Below, piece by piece: positions 33,915 through 46,500 of a DNA stretch of 64,000 nucleotides (positions within the stretch are counted from its first letter, which is position 1; each line of letters begins with the position of its first letter). The stretch is from an uncultured Cryptobacterium sp. (GTDB lineage Bacteria > Actinomycetota > Coriobacteriia > Coriobacteriales > Eggerthellaceae): positions 1-64,000 of the forward strand of contig CATYOF010000002.1 of assembly GCA_958410215.1 (NCBI GenBank), written 5' to 3'. A model generated the notes under the pieces. It made no database searches. It was given only the letters and a program-made list of their open reading frames with translations, and was not told the DNA's origin. Position numbers and translations under genes: made by a program.

Positions 33915-35111
33915 ATGTACGAGCGCGCACAGGTTCAAACTATCTCGAATCGTATGAGCGAGTTCGAGAATCCACTTTTGCAAGTTGTGGTTGGGCCTCG
34001 TCAAACCGGCAAAAGTACCATGGTTACCCAAGCACTGAAGTATCAGCAGTGCGAAAGTGTGTATGTAAGTGCCGATGATCCTATTGAGCCTTCGGTAAAT
34101 TGGCTTACTACCGAATGGCAACAAGCGCGAAATATGACAAGGAGCAATAAAAATTCCGTCATTTTAGTGATTGATGAAATCCAGAAAGTTAAGGGTTGGC
34201 CTCGCGCGGTGAAATCTCTTTGGGATGAAGACCGACGTGTTGATAATAAACTTAAAGTGGTTCTGAGCGGCTCGTCTTCTCTTTTGTTGCATAAAGGGCT
34301 TGAAGATTCTCTCATGGGAAGATTTGAGCTTATTCGCTCTCCTCATTGGTCCTATCAAGAATGTCTCGATGCGTTTGGCTACTCGCTTGAGGACTATTTA
34401 TATTTCGGCGGCTACCCTGGTGCGGCGCGTTTGATTACGGATGAACAACGCTGGGGTTCCTATATTCGCGATGCGGTAATCGAACCAACCATTTCTCAGG
34501 ATGTGTTAGCTTTAGAAGATGTTCGGAAACCGGCACTCATGCGAGCCCTTTTTCGTTTAGGTGCTTTGTATTCTGGGCAAGAGCTTTCATTTAATAAAAT
34601 GTTGGGCCAGCTTCAAGATGCAGGCAATACTACGACTCTTGCTCATTATCTTGATTTACTTGAAAAGGCCGGCATGATTGCGGCGTTGCCTAAATATCAT
34701 GCAAAAGAACTTGAGCGCAGAAAAAGTTCTCCGCGTCTTATGGTGTACGATACGGCGCTTATGTGTGCAGTTTCTGACAAGAATAAAGAGCGGCTTTTGG
34801 GCGAGCCTGATCTCCGTGGACATGTAGTTGAATCTGCCGTGGGGGCGTATTTGCTTGCGCGATCTCCAAGCGAAGGATTTGAAGTTTATTGGTGGCGTGA
34901 GGGCAATAACGAAGTGGATTTTGTACTTCAAAGAGGTACGGCGCTTTCGGCGATTGAAGTTAAATCGGGGGCCGAGTCAAGACAAAGTGGCATGCTGAAG
35001 TTCCTAGAAAAACATCCAGAAGCCCGACGCATTGTGGTTGGGGGTTCTTCGGCGGGATCCTGCTCTTTGGAGGAATTTCTTCTTGGAAAGGTGCCGCTGT
35101 TCTGGGATTAA
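33915..35111 (+). CDS. AAA ATPase with DUF4143 domain
   Basis: A 398-residue protein of the AAA_14/DUF4143 group. Walker A is GPRQTGKST (27-35), Walker B is VILVIDEIQ, and sensor region is VVLSGSSSLLL. The C-terminal DUF4143 part holds EVDFVLQ followed by IEVKSG, which resembles a PD-(D/E)xK nuclease-like core. GGAGG lies 4 bases before the ATG. Members are common in accessory regions and behave like selfish or toxin-like modules, but a defined role is lacking. Confidence 0.85.
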   Translation: MYERAQVQTISNRMSEFENPLLQVVVGPRQTGKSTMVTQALKYQQCESVYVSADDPIEPSVNWLTTEWQQARNMTRSNKNSVILVIDEIQKVKGWPRAVKSLWDEDRRVDNKLKVVLSGSSSLLLHKGLEDSLMGRFELIRSPHWSYQECLDAFGYSLEDYLYFGGYPGAARLITDEQRWGSYIRDAVIEPTISQDVLALEDVRKPALMRALFRLGALYSGQELSFNKMLGQLQDAGNTTTLAHYLDLLEKAGMIAALPKYHAKELERRKSSPRLMVYDTALMCAVSDKNKERLLGEPDLRGHVVESAVGAYLLARSPSEGFEVYWWREGNNEVDFVLQRGTALSAIEVKSGAESRQSGMLKFLEKHPEARRIVVGGSSAGSCSLEEFLLGKVPLFWD

Positions 35112-35160
35112 TGGTTTCGGCAAAAGTTCTATTGCGAATTCTTTAATTAAAAGCGCTTAG

Positions 35161-35676
35161 TTAACCTTCCAGATTGAAGGTTAACGCGATGTCTTCATTC
35201 TTTAAGTTAACGATTTGAGGTTTGGGGGACTGAAATTCTACCTGCGTGCCCGTTGAGGCTTCGCCGTTGCTGTTGCCAGCGTCGCTTGATGCGGGTTCTA
35301 CGGTAAGCGTATACGTTCCCTGCTCGGTTACTCCTTCCAACGCGCATGCGGTATTGGTGTCAACCGTAGCAACATAGAAAGCTTCAGGGTCGTTATTGGG
35401 GTTGTCGTCGGTAAGCACCTCTGAAGCAATGCCTTTATACACGCTTACATTAACCTGGCTAAGTGATGCGTTGGACGTATTTACTTGAACTGAAAGAGCG
35501 CCTACCTGCGAAGAAAACACACAGGAATTAACCATTAAAGCAATAATAATTAAAGCGCCCGCAAGCGCGCCAATAACAGAACCTCGTATACGGAAGCGAG
35601 GCCCTTTAGGGGCGGTTTCGGCTGCCGAAGAAGCGGTTTGGTTCTGATCGGTATTAGTATGTGAAGGCTGTTCCAT
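35161..35676 (-). CDS. membrane-anchored protein of unknown function
   Basis: A 171-residue protein with a polar N-terminus rich in Thr/Gln, one membrane helix at about 33-52 (VIGALAGALIIIALMV) and an extracytoplasmic beta-rich domain of about 115 residues. I do not recognise the domain. The layout recalls small surface-exposed or assembly proteins. The ribosome binding site is weak. It is convergent with the AAA ATPase gene, 49 bases apart. Confidence 0.6.
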   Translation of the reverse strand: MEQPSHTNTDQNQTASSAAETAPKGPRFRIRGSVIGALAGALIIIALMVNSCVFSSQVGALSVQVNTSNASLSQVNVSVYKGIASEVLTDDNPNNDPEAFYVATVDTNTACALEGVTEQGTYTLTVEPASSDAGNSNGEASTGTQVEFQSPKPQIVNLKNEDIALTFNLEG

Positions 35677-35849
35677 GGGGCGTACCTGTCTAGTCGTTAC
35701 CTTAGTGGATCTGCTAATTTCAAAAGCGCCAGATCCTCGGTGAATATATGTTCTTTAGGCTCAAAAGCAAACCTACCATAAGTCTGAAATTCACTCTATT
35801 TTATAGTACTTTGCCGGGTTGCTTCACGTAAGGTGTTGCCATTTTGCGA

Positions 35850-35905
35850 GTATCTTATTCAAATGATACATTTTGAGTAAGATACTATTAAAATGAGTAA
35901 GATAC
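35850..35905. promoter_or_regulatory. three TGAGTAAGATAC-type repeats before the Fic gene
   Basis: TGAGTAAGATAC occurs at 35874-35885 and 35894-35905 (20-bp period), and a near-inverted copy GTATCTTATTCA at 35850-35861. They lie 38-93 bases before the Fic start. The winged helix at the Fic C-terminus could bind them. Confidence 0.6.
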
Positions 35906-35942
35906 TTCTCTGAGATATTGGTGAGTCTAAAGGCGGGACGTT

Positions 35943-36998
35943 ATGACTGTTTTTGATTATAAAAAAACAATTCAGAGCCTCATGACTCCAGAAATTGTGT
36001 CTGCTCTTGGTGCCTTGCGAGAATACAAAGGCAAACAGGCCTTCTATTATCAAGTTCAGCCTGATGTTTTGCAAAAACTTAGCGAAGTGTCCAAAATACA
36101 AAGTACCGAAGCTTCAAACAGAATTGAAAATATTTCTACAACAAACAAGCGACTTCGTGAGCTTATGAGCGAAAAAACTACTCCAAGAAACCGCGATGAA
36201 CGTGAAATTGCCGGGTATCGTTACGTACTCAATCTCATACACGAAAAATATGAAGCTATTCCTGTATCGCCCAGCGCAATCCTTCAACTGCATAGAGATT
36301 TGTATCGGTATGAAAACTATTCTTTTGCCGGTCATTGGAAAGATTCTGACAATGTAATAGCCGAAGAAACACTAAACGGAGAAAAAATCGTCCGTTTCAA
36401 GCCGACAAGTGCTGCGGGTACTCCTTCTGCGGTAGAAACGCTCTGCGGTGAATACAACAGTCTTATCACCACAGATGTGTACGATAAATTTCTTTTGGCA
36501 GCCTTGTTCACGTTTGATTTTGTAAGCATTCATCCATTCAACGACGGTAATGGCCGTATGAGCAGGCTTCTTACTTTATTGCTTCTTTATAAAAGCGGAT
36601 ATACCGTGGGGAAATATATATCTATCGAAAAGAAGATAGAAGAGTCTAAAGAAACCTACTACGAAGCGCTAGCTGCTAGTTCTGTTGGGTGGCACGAGGG
36701 GAAAAACGACTACGTTCCCTTTGTAACCTATCTGCTTGGCGTGGTCATTTCTTGCTATAAAGAGTTGGAAGAACGTTTTAATCTAATTTTTAAGCATCCA
36801 AATAATACTGAAGTCATAAAAGCATATTTTGATTCATTGCTTGGTCAGGCTACTAAACAGGAAATAATGGATGCGAATCCTTCGATAAGTAAAAGCACCA
36901 TTAATCGCGTTCTTCAAAGCTTGCAGGCAGAAGGATACATCGAAAAGGTTGGTGCTGCTCGAAATACGGCTTATCGCAAAAGCATTTCATTCAAATAA
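35943..36998 (+). CDS. Fic/DOC domain protein with C-terminal winged helix
   Basis: A 351-residue Fic protein. The catalytic motif HPFNDGNGR is intact at 197-205. The inhibitory helix SNRIEN (58-63, pattern S/TxxxEG/N) lies N-terminal, as in class II Fic proteins, so activity should be self-restrained. A helix-turn-helix lies near the C-terminus (ISKSTINRVLQSLQAEGYIEK). Fic enzymes transfer AMP or related groups to protein hydroxyls; the target is unknown. AAAGGCGGG lies 5 bases before the ATG. Operator-like repeats upstream suggest autoregulation. Confidence 0.9.
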   Translation: MTVFDYKKTIQSLMTPEIVSALGALREYKGKQAFYYQVQPDVLQKLSEVSKIQSTEASNRIENISTTNKRLRELMSEKTTPRNRDEREIAGYRYVLNLIHEKYEAIPVSPSAILQLHRDLYRYENYSFAGHWKDSDNVIAEETLNGEKIVRFKPTSAAGTPSAVETLCGEYNSLITTDVYDKFLLAALFTFDFVSIHPFNDGNGRMSRLLTLLLLYKSGYTVGKYISIEKKIEESKETYYEALAASSVGWHEGKNDYVPFVTYLLGVVISCYKELEERFNLIFKHPNNTEVIKAYFDSLLGQATKQEIMDANPSISKSTINRVLQSLQAEGYIEKVGAARNTAYRKSISFK

Positions 36999-37541
36999 AT
37001 CCGGGCGATTTTCTGCGGCGTTTCCTATGCCGATTTCTTGCGGAGTATTCTGTGTTGATTTCCCGCACAACCCTTTACTAGTTACAAATAATTCTATTTT
37101 TGTTACATATGTGAGCTAATTGTGGAATGTTATAAATTTACTCGCATTTCTCCCAAAACATGTTCTACGCAGTTGATCAGGCATTAGTAATCGTGATATT
37201 ATTCAAAAGTACTATTCACTTTTTGTTCCTGAAACGCTTTTTGTGTTGCTTATCCCCTAAATAAAAGTTACCTGTGAAGGTAACTAAAAAGCTTTCAGGA
37301 GGGGGGTCGTTATTCCTTTTCTTACAAGGACGGCTCGGGGAGGGGGGTCTAGTAGATTACTCTCTGGTTTTTTGCCTAAGTAAGGGTGGGTATAACTTCC
37401 TTTCACATTTGAAATAAACAAGCACCCAGGTGTGAGCTTGGGTGTGTGTTTAATCGGGCGCGCTACAGGGAAGATGCGTGCGCCAACGAAACGTTGGTCT
37501 AAAACGTTGTTTTCGAACGTTGTTTGGAAGGGGTCGTTATT
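36999..37541 (+). promoter_or_regulatory. 543-bp leader region of the giant surface-protein gene
   Basis: AGTTACCT/AGGTAACT (37266-37285) is a perfect hairpin. CACCCA/TGGGTG near 37425-37446 is another. GGAGGGGGGTC occurs near 37298 and a variant near 37336, and GGGGTCGTTATT near 37304 is repeated exactly at 37531-37542 as the ribosome binding region of the gene. AACGTT is repeated three times at about 37490-37520. I see no gene here; it probably contains the fic terminator and the promoter of the next gene. Confidence 0.4.
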
Positions 37542-40500
37542 ATGAAGTCATTCAAAAAGCGGCGACATAGCCAGCCTTATTTACAGGCAGAAGCGTTGGT
37601 AGATGCTCGCAACAAAGTATTCAACATTGTTATGGCAGTACTCTTGGTGTTTACCATGTTGCCTATTACCGCATTCACCTACGAAAGTCAGGCTTCCGCA
37701 GAACCGCTTAATTCAAGTGACGCTGCACTGTTAAGTGAAGATTCTGCTGGCGGTTCGGGTTCGTCTGCTGATGGATCTTCTGGTGCTACAGGCAGTGAAT
37801 CTTCTGGTGGCGGATCTACTGCTCCAGGAAATAATGGTGGAGAAACACCTTCAACGGTGACGGATTCAACGGAAGGCAACGATCAAAATAACGATTCCCA
37901 AAGCTCTTCCAACAACGATCAATCTTCCGATCAATCAAACAGCCAATCGGGCAACAATAATTCTTCCAATGATGATGCTTCGGGCCAGGGTGGTGAAAAC
38001 GGTACTGCAAGCACTACGGGCGGCTCGAGCGAATCCGACAAATCAGATGATGCGACCAATGAATCTAAGGATGAAGAATCTGATGGCGACGATTCTGATA
38101 AGGCCGACTCTGAAGATACGCGCGATGCTATGGCGTGGCAATCAAAGCTGGATGCGTGTGAATTAGATGCGGATCTAACAGTTGAAACCAGCAAAATTGA
38201 ATCGCTTGAAAATGGCGAACTTCCTTCCACTGTTCCTGCAACCTTCCGTGTTGATTTTGAACTGAAGCCAGGTTCTGAAAAGCTTTTAGTTAACGATTGG
38301 ATCAAAACAACTCTTCCCGATTTCCTTACCTTCGAAAATGCAACGTATGACGTATTCCGTCTGAACGAAGACGGCAGCGAAACCACCGAAAAAATTGCCG
38401 ATGCAAAAGTAGAAAATGGCAAGCTGAAAATTACCTTTATTGAAGCAGGTGCTACTGAAGATGAAAACGCCGTAGTACGTGGTTTCGTTGATATAGATAC
38501 AACCTTTAGTTCGGCTTTCTTAGGCGAAGATCAGCAACTCAAGCAAACTTGGGTTGCGCAAACCTCTGAAGACGGCACTGAAAACAAGGTAGATGTAGTA
38601 TTTCCCACCAAACAAGCCGTACTTGATGCGTGGAATGATGCCCATAGCCCCTTGGGCATGCTGACTAATGCGCTGGGTGCGGATGAAGGTGCTTCCGTTC
38701 AGGCGGATGAAGAAGGACCGGTAACGGAAACTACCGTCGAAATAGCGGCTGGTGCCTTTAATGCACAGGTGCAAAGCACCATTACGTGGTGTGATAACAA
38801 CTATGGGCAGCGCCCTTCGCCTTCAAACTTGGAAGACGGATTTATTCCGTACTATCAACTTGAAGGCCAAACAGAATTTAAACCGCTTTTCGTGAAAGAT
38901 GGTAGCGACAAATGGAGTCTTTCCGAGGTTGCGATAAAAGATTTGTATCTTACAGAAGAACAGCAAGGACGCTTAACTCTTCCTGCGGTAGACATTACCC
39001 AAGCCGCAACGAATACCTACGAGGTGCTTTCGCATGCGCTGCCCAGTGAAGTGGTTACCACAACTACCAAACCACGTCTTGACGACGATGGAAATCCGGA
39101 ATTCGATTTTGAAAATAACCAACTATTCGATGTTAAAACAAAATCGCAAAAAGTTTCTTGGGAACTGCGCGATGAGAACGATTATCCGGGCTACTTCGAT
39201 GGACAAAGCACCACGTGGGATCATCAGTATAAGATGCTTACGGCCCCAGTTTCTTTTAATGTTGTTGGCAAGATAGGTGGTCAAAAACTTTCTGAGGTAT
39301 TTGGAGAAGACGAAGCGGGAAATTTTTGTTTTCAGCCTAGCATCAATGATGAACTTCAAGAAGGTATAAGCGTTGCCAAAGCGGTAGAAAAAGGTTGGTT
39401 AGTCATTACCGATGGCGAGGATGGTACTACCTGCACTATTTCAGGTACGCTTCCTCAGTATGACCAAAATGGCTACCCCATTGTGTATTTCATTCAGTAT
39501 ACCGGCGATCAGACGGGTGATGACTACTTCCAGCCCGACTACGATAACTCCGCTTCTGCAAGCCATGGCGGCGCAAGCGATGCGCTATTTGTTAACGGCA
39601 CTATGACGCTGCGTCATGTGGGGACTACGGATTTTCACGGTGCCAAGCAGTGGCTCGACAATGGAAACAAAGCCAATCGTCCCGAAGTAACGTTTTCTTT
39701 GTGGCGCTATTCTACTAATGGCGGATCGGCAGCAGGTGCTTCGCAGGTAACGTTGAACACCGATTCAACAACACCTGGTGCGGCAACCAACGCAGCAAAC
39801 TATGTACAGGTAACGCTGCCAGCTGGTTCTGATGATTCGGTAGATTTGAATAAGCTCTTAACACAGCAATATGGCGATGCTATTAACCAGTTGCCCAAAT
39901 ATGACCCTGATGGCTATCCCTATGTATACGCTTTACGTGAAGACCCTATAGCGGGTTATGAACAGGTATTTGGTTCGGTTGGTGAAGACGGTACGGTAAA
40001 CGACACACCTCCTACCTATGAAGATCAAAACGGGAATTGGGTACGCTACAGCGACGTAACAACACGTCCCGATACTGATCATTTCATTTATAACGGTGGA
40101 GACGATCCGAGCGAAGGCATTATTTCCAATCGCCTTACAGGTACCACTACGGTAAACATGACCAAAACCTGGTCAATTGCAGCGTTCCAAGATAGTTTAC
40201 AAAACGTGGTATGCGAATTTACTGCGCAAAGTCGCGTAAAGGGTTCAACAAACGATGAGGATTGGAAGAACGTAGATTCCGCCGATGCAGTACAAACTCT
40301 TAGTGGTTGGAATGCAGAAACGCTTACTAAAACCATTTCGGAATCTTTCCCTAAGTACGATTCGCATGGTAATGAGCTTGAATATCGCTGGATCGAAACT
40401 AACGTAACCCTTGAAGGTCAAGAAACCAACTTCGTATTAAATGAAGATGGTACAGCATCGTTCAATATTCAGGTGAAAGATCCTGAAGGTGCGAACGAAA

Positions 40501-43500
40501 CGCTTGCGTTCACCTCAACACCAGTAACTTCTACCGCCGACGATGGCACGGTAAGCACTACCATTACGAATACGTTTGAAAACATTACCGATCAGCATGT
40601 AGACAAATATTGGGAGCAGCCCGATGGTACACAGGCGCAAATTGCACCTGATCCGGGGTATTCCGATGGTGTTGCCAAGGTAGAGCTGTACCAAGATGGC
40701 AAGCTTATCGGTGAATTTGGGCTTGATGGACAGACCGACGCTACCACTACTTCCGTTGAAGGACTCGATGGCGCTACCTGGCAAGAGACCCGTTCTTACC
40801 ATGGCGATTTCGAAAATCTGCCAAAGTATTCGCCTGAAGGTAAGCGCTATAACTACTTAGTATTAGAAGTTCCCATGGAAAAGTGGTATTCCCAGCGTAC
40901 CTACGATCCCGAAACGCGCACCACGCGCATTGATAACTATTTCCCTGAAGGCGAAGGTTCCGAAATTCGCGTAACGAAGAGCTGGCTGGATGGTGACGAT
41001 GCAGCTCATCGTTACAAGGTTGAAGTGGAACTTGTTGCCAAAAAGGATATGGCAAACGAAGATGGTTCGGTTAGTTATGAAGCGGGCGATGTGGTAAAGC
41101 CTACCAACGGTCAGCCTATTGTTCTTTCTTCTGATGAATTGTGGTATGCCGAGGTTGGAGTGCCTATTGGCGGCTTAAGCTACAAGGACTTTGAAGCACG
41201 CGAAGTTGCGCTTATTGATGATAACGGTACTCCTAATGACACCTCAGACGATGTTCGTTATCCAGTTTTGACGAAAGATGAAGCAAACGACGATCCTCAG
41301 TACACGGACGAGCTCTGGCTGAACGCCGGCTGGACCAATCCTGAAAATCGTCGTGTTGTCACTCCTGAACATGTTTACGAGGTGAAGACTACCTATAACG
41401 ATGAAATTGAATCCTGTGAAGTGACTAACCGTCGTTTAGGCTTGCTGGATCTTACGGTTACTAAGGATTGGTACGATGGCTTAGGTGACGATGTGGCTGA
41501 AGGCACGCGTCCAGGTGCTACGCTCACCTTGTCAAACCAGGAATATCCAAATGCCTTTACGCTGAATGAAAACGGTGAGCTTATGGTGTCCGTAAGTGGC
41601 AACACGCTTCCCGTTTCAGATTCGGATGGCAACCCTGTCAAAGCAAGCATTGTGGATGCAGATGGTAATCCCGTAACGGATGGCTCTGGCGGTTCGGCAC
41701 GTATCGATATTGATACGACTGACACAAGCACCACCTATGAGTTTTTTGGTTTACCAAAGTACGATGCGAACGGTATGAACGTTCACTATGACGTAACTGA
41801 AGCATGGACGGGTGATGCGGGCGACTACCATAGTACAAAGACGGTAGGGGACTACATCGTTGAAGAAGGCGCACGTCACTTCCATGACACGCAACAGATT
41901 GACTTCGATAACCGTCGCAGCGGTACGCGCGATGTAACGTTCTATAAGACCTGGAACGACAACTACGTTAATGATGAATTGAACCAGCGCCCTGATATTT
42001 ACTTAGAGGTTTATCAGGTAGTTGGTGATGGTGAACCGCAGTTTATTGATCGCTATCTGCATCTTACGTGGAGTGCTGCCGAAGAAGCAGGTGAAGGACA
42101 GTCCGATGCATCTCGCCATCAGAAGGTGGTTATTTCAGACCTGCCCAAATACGATTCTAATGGCAATGAAATTACCTACTACGCTGTTGAGGTTATGCCT
42201 GCAGACGGCGAAGCATTAAACTACACCGATGTGAAGTTCAATTACGACAGCATAACTGCGGCCGACGCGGCTGACGCGGATGCTGCGGGCGATACGGGCG
42301 CGGAGCCTGCCAAGAGCACCGATAATGCCGTAAAAGTTAGCGAAACCGAAAGTGATGATCCCCAGGTAAATGGCACAGGCTGGGCCCTTCGCGAGGATGG
42401 CACCTTTGTGAACAGCTTGAGTGATGATTTGGTTGCCAACGGTACGAAGCTATGGGAAAACATTCCTGGCAATGTGGAACAGGATGATCTGCCTGCCATC
42501 ACGGTTTACTTACAGCAAAAGCTGGCAAGCGATGCTGAGTGGCCGAATATGTTTGTTGAAGATATTGGTACCAAAAAGGTATCTGGTACCGTAGCTTCTA
42601 CGGATCAGCTCAAACGCGACGAAAACAACCAGTACAGCTATACGATCACGGAAGACTATCAGGGTAACCCGCTACCACGCTACGACGCGGATGGCAATCT
42701 GTATCAGTACCGTGCGGTTGAGATTGCATGGGGCTTGCTTGATCAGCCAGGTGGATTCACAGCGGACGATATTACCGGAATCAACCTTACGCCCATTCGT
42801 GACGGAAAAGACCAAACGGGTACCGACCTTACTGGCAAAGTGTTCATGATCCAACATGGCGAGACTGGTTCGTTCCTGCTGCGCAACGTGTATAGCACCA
42901 ATTCAGAAAAGGGCAACCTTACGGTAAAGAAGCTCTTTAGTGGTCGTGATGCGAACGACCCGTATCCCGACGTGACGTTCAACGTATATCGTTACTACAT
43001 CACGGGCCAGGACGAGCATGGTCAGACTGAGCACAGTGTGCCTGCATTGGTGGCCAGCCATACGATTACAGGCGATGAATTTAAAGCTGCCTCTGGTTCA
43101 GGTGATGGAAATAATTCTTTGACCTATACTTTCGAAAATCTAGAAGTATACGCACCTGACGGTAGCCGCTGGATTTATTACGTGGCCGAACAGAGCATCG
43201 ATGGTTATCAGACTTCCGTGGGAACGGGCGATATAAATGGTCCGGATAGCCGCTTGGTGTCTGGGGAACTTGTCGACGCGACTGGTGTGACGGTTTCGGA
43301 CGACTCGGGCGTTGCTATGCGCTCCGAGGACCTGGATAACGCCAATGAAACGGTAATCAAGAGCAACGACACCAATGTCGATGTAACCTTCATGAATAAC
43401 TACAAGCCAGACAGCGCTAACCTGACTGGCATGAAAGTATGGCACGACTACAACAATATCTTTACGGTACGTCCTGACACGCTCGACTTGGCGTTTACGC

Positions 43501-46500
43501 GTACAGCGGGCGACTTGACGGAGGATGTGGAGGTTCAGACCGGTGATCCTGAAGGCGAGAACTATCTTGCGTGGACCAAAAAAGAGGATACGGGCGGCTG
43601 GACCTTTGAGCTCAATAACATTGAGAAATGGGCGCCTAACGGCAAGGCGTGGACCTATACAGTAAAGGAAGCCCTACCTTCAGGTACAGAGAGTCACTAC
43701 ACTATTGTGGCGGGTAGCTCATCTATTTCTTCCACTTCTACGACGGGCTTCAAGTTAGAGAACGCTCTCAATGGTCAAGCGACTGTTGAGAAAAAGTGGG
43801 AAGACGGTGGCGACCCCTATGGCCTACGTCCCGAGACGGTAACCGTTGAGCTGCAGGCACGTTATCGGACTGCTGCAACAGAAGATGGCGCGCCTGCTGG
43901 CAATTGGTCCAACTGGGATAACGCCTATGACGTGTGGACTATATTCACTGACAAGGATGCGTTAGCTGGCGCAAGCTTGCAGCCTGGCTATGTAACGCGT
44001 GAGCTTTCCGCAAACAATGGCTGGAAGGGCTCATGGAATCGTTTACCGGTAATAGCACGCCAGACTGCGGATACTCCTATTAATGAAATAGAATATCGCG
44101 TGGTTGAGGTGAAGATCGGTGATCAGGATATCTCCAGTGCGATCAAGACCGATGTGGACACTCCCGACGAAAACGTATACGGCGAAGTTCATCCTTACCA
44201 GCCCGAATTTGAAAACACAACAGCCTCCAATGGTGTGAACAGCTTTAGTTCGAAGACTACTAACAGGCTTGAGACCGCCGAGGTAACCGCTTCCAAGTCG
44301 TGGAAGGACGATAATCTCAACGGTACCGACGATGCGTGGGGTACGCGTCCGGTTGATGGTAACAACTGGACTGTGACCTACTTCTTGCAGCAGAAGTTAG
44401 AAGGTGAAGACGATGGTGCATGGAAATGGGTTGTTAAAGCCGGTTCCGAGGCTGACGCGACTGGTAGTGCAACCCAGGACGGCTTGGTGAGCTTCACCAT
44501 CTCGAACGGCATGACAAGTGATGAAAACCATGCGGTTACCGTGAACGATGACGGCAGCGTGCAGGTTACTTGGAAGAACCTGCCCGAGTGCAACGAGGAT
44601 GGCACCCCGTACAACTATCGTATCGTCGAGCAGGTGCCCGGTAGCTACGACGTGACCGGTGCAACCGAGGTTAAGGATGCCGACACCGCCCATCGCTACT
44701 TCGTGGTAGGTGCGGGCGACACCGGCAGCCAGGCGTTCGAGAACGACCTGCGCACGGTAAACCTTACTGGCACGAAGAATTGGAACGACTACGGCACGGG
44801 CTTCGCGCCCACGTTCGATAAGAACAATGCGCCGCAGATGGTTCTCTATCGCCAGGTGGGCAACGACACCACCACGGCGGAGCAAGCTAAAATGAAGGAC
44901 GGTTCTGCCGCGCCGCAACCCACATGGACCAATAATGGTGACGGCACGTGGACCTTCACTTATACGGGCTTGCCTGCTGCCAACGAGAACGATCAGCCTT
45001 ATATTTATTGGGCTGAAGAGCAGGCTGGTTCCGGTAACGCAGATGGCTTCTATCCTGTATACGGCGGAAAGGACGGTTCTGCCCAGAGCAACGCTTCCAA
45101 TGATGCCGCGGGCACCACGACCGATAAAGAGGCGACCGCCGACCAAGACGGCGCGCAAACCAACGAGGTCATCACGAACGTGGCCACGCGCTTCACGCTG
45201 GACAAGCTGAGTGACTGGCGCGGTACGACCGGCGCGGACGAGCCCGAGCATCTGAACGGCATCGAGCTGTCCGTCGTTGCGAACGACAGGACCTACGCCG
45301 TGTGGGAGCGTGATGCTAATGGCGCTGTTACCACATGGGTGAACCCCGAGGGTGGCGCCACAAAGGATGCTGTGAAGACTGACACCTATAAGATGACTGC
45401 CACGGATGCAGCCGGCTACATCGTAGGCCTGCATGCCGGTAGCTACACCGTCACCGAGACGGGCACCGTGCCCGCCGGCTATGCGAAAGCGCCCGATGTA
45501 CCCATTACCATCAGTGCCAACGGCAAGATCACCTCTACTACACAAGGTGCGGTAGAGAACGGTGACAAGCCTGGTGTTAGTGCGGTTATTACGGTGGATG
45601 CGGTCGACCCAGTCCTGTGCGGCCATCTGGAGTTGACGAAGCTCATCTCGTCCGACGGGACCGTCGAGGCGGACGACGCTGCGGGCCTTAAGGGTGCGAC
45701 CTTCGACTTGTACCGCGTCGATTGCGACAACGACGGCAAAGACGAGCTCATCGCCAAGAACCTTACCTCTGATGCCAACGGCAAGGTGACCACGGTGGCC
45801 AACGAAACCGCCATCGAGAAGACCGCGAGCGGCGGCACGTTCGACCTTACCTACGGCGGCAAGTACACCAAGCTTTCCGACGGCCTGCCCGAGGGCGAGT
45901 ACTACTTCGTCGAGACGAACGCCACGCCCGGCGCGGTGATGCCCGAGGGCGACGCCGCCAAGAGCGAGGTACTTACTATTACGCAAGATAACCACTACGC
46001 GTACACAAACGCTCCTGTGAGCAAGCAGAAGGGCAACGAGACGTTCAACGCGACGGTCGAGCTCATCAAATACGACACGACCTCGCTTGACGGCATCAAC
46101 GGTGTCGAGTTCAGCTTGAAGTATCGCCCCGAGGGCTCCAAGGACTCCGGCTATCCAGTCGATATGGGCACCTTCACCACCAAGCACGATGACACGCTGG
46201 ACAAGGACGGCGTGCTGGTACTGCCCGACCTTGAGAAGGGCGACTACCTGCTCACCGAAACCAAGAACACGGGCTACGACATCGCAGGCGACAACGGCTT
46301 CACGGCCACGTTCACCATCGACAACGACGATGACGACCGCACCTTCGTGGTGTGGCAGGATGATGGCAAGGCCATCGACTTCACCGTCACGAACGGCAAG
46401 CTTGATCACGGCGCGGGTATCCCCAACGCCCGTCAGTTCGGCCAGGCCACACTAAGGAAGCTCGGCGCGAACGGGTCGATCGACGCCACGTTCGAGCTTC

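Noticed and set aside
44397..46409. 670-codon open frame on the minus strand inside the giant surface gene
   Set aside because: It is antisense to conserved Cna-B/SpaA domains, has no ribosome binding site and no recognisable domains. It arises from the GC-rich codon usage of that segment.
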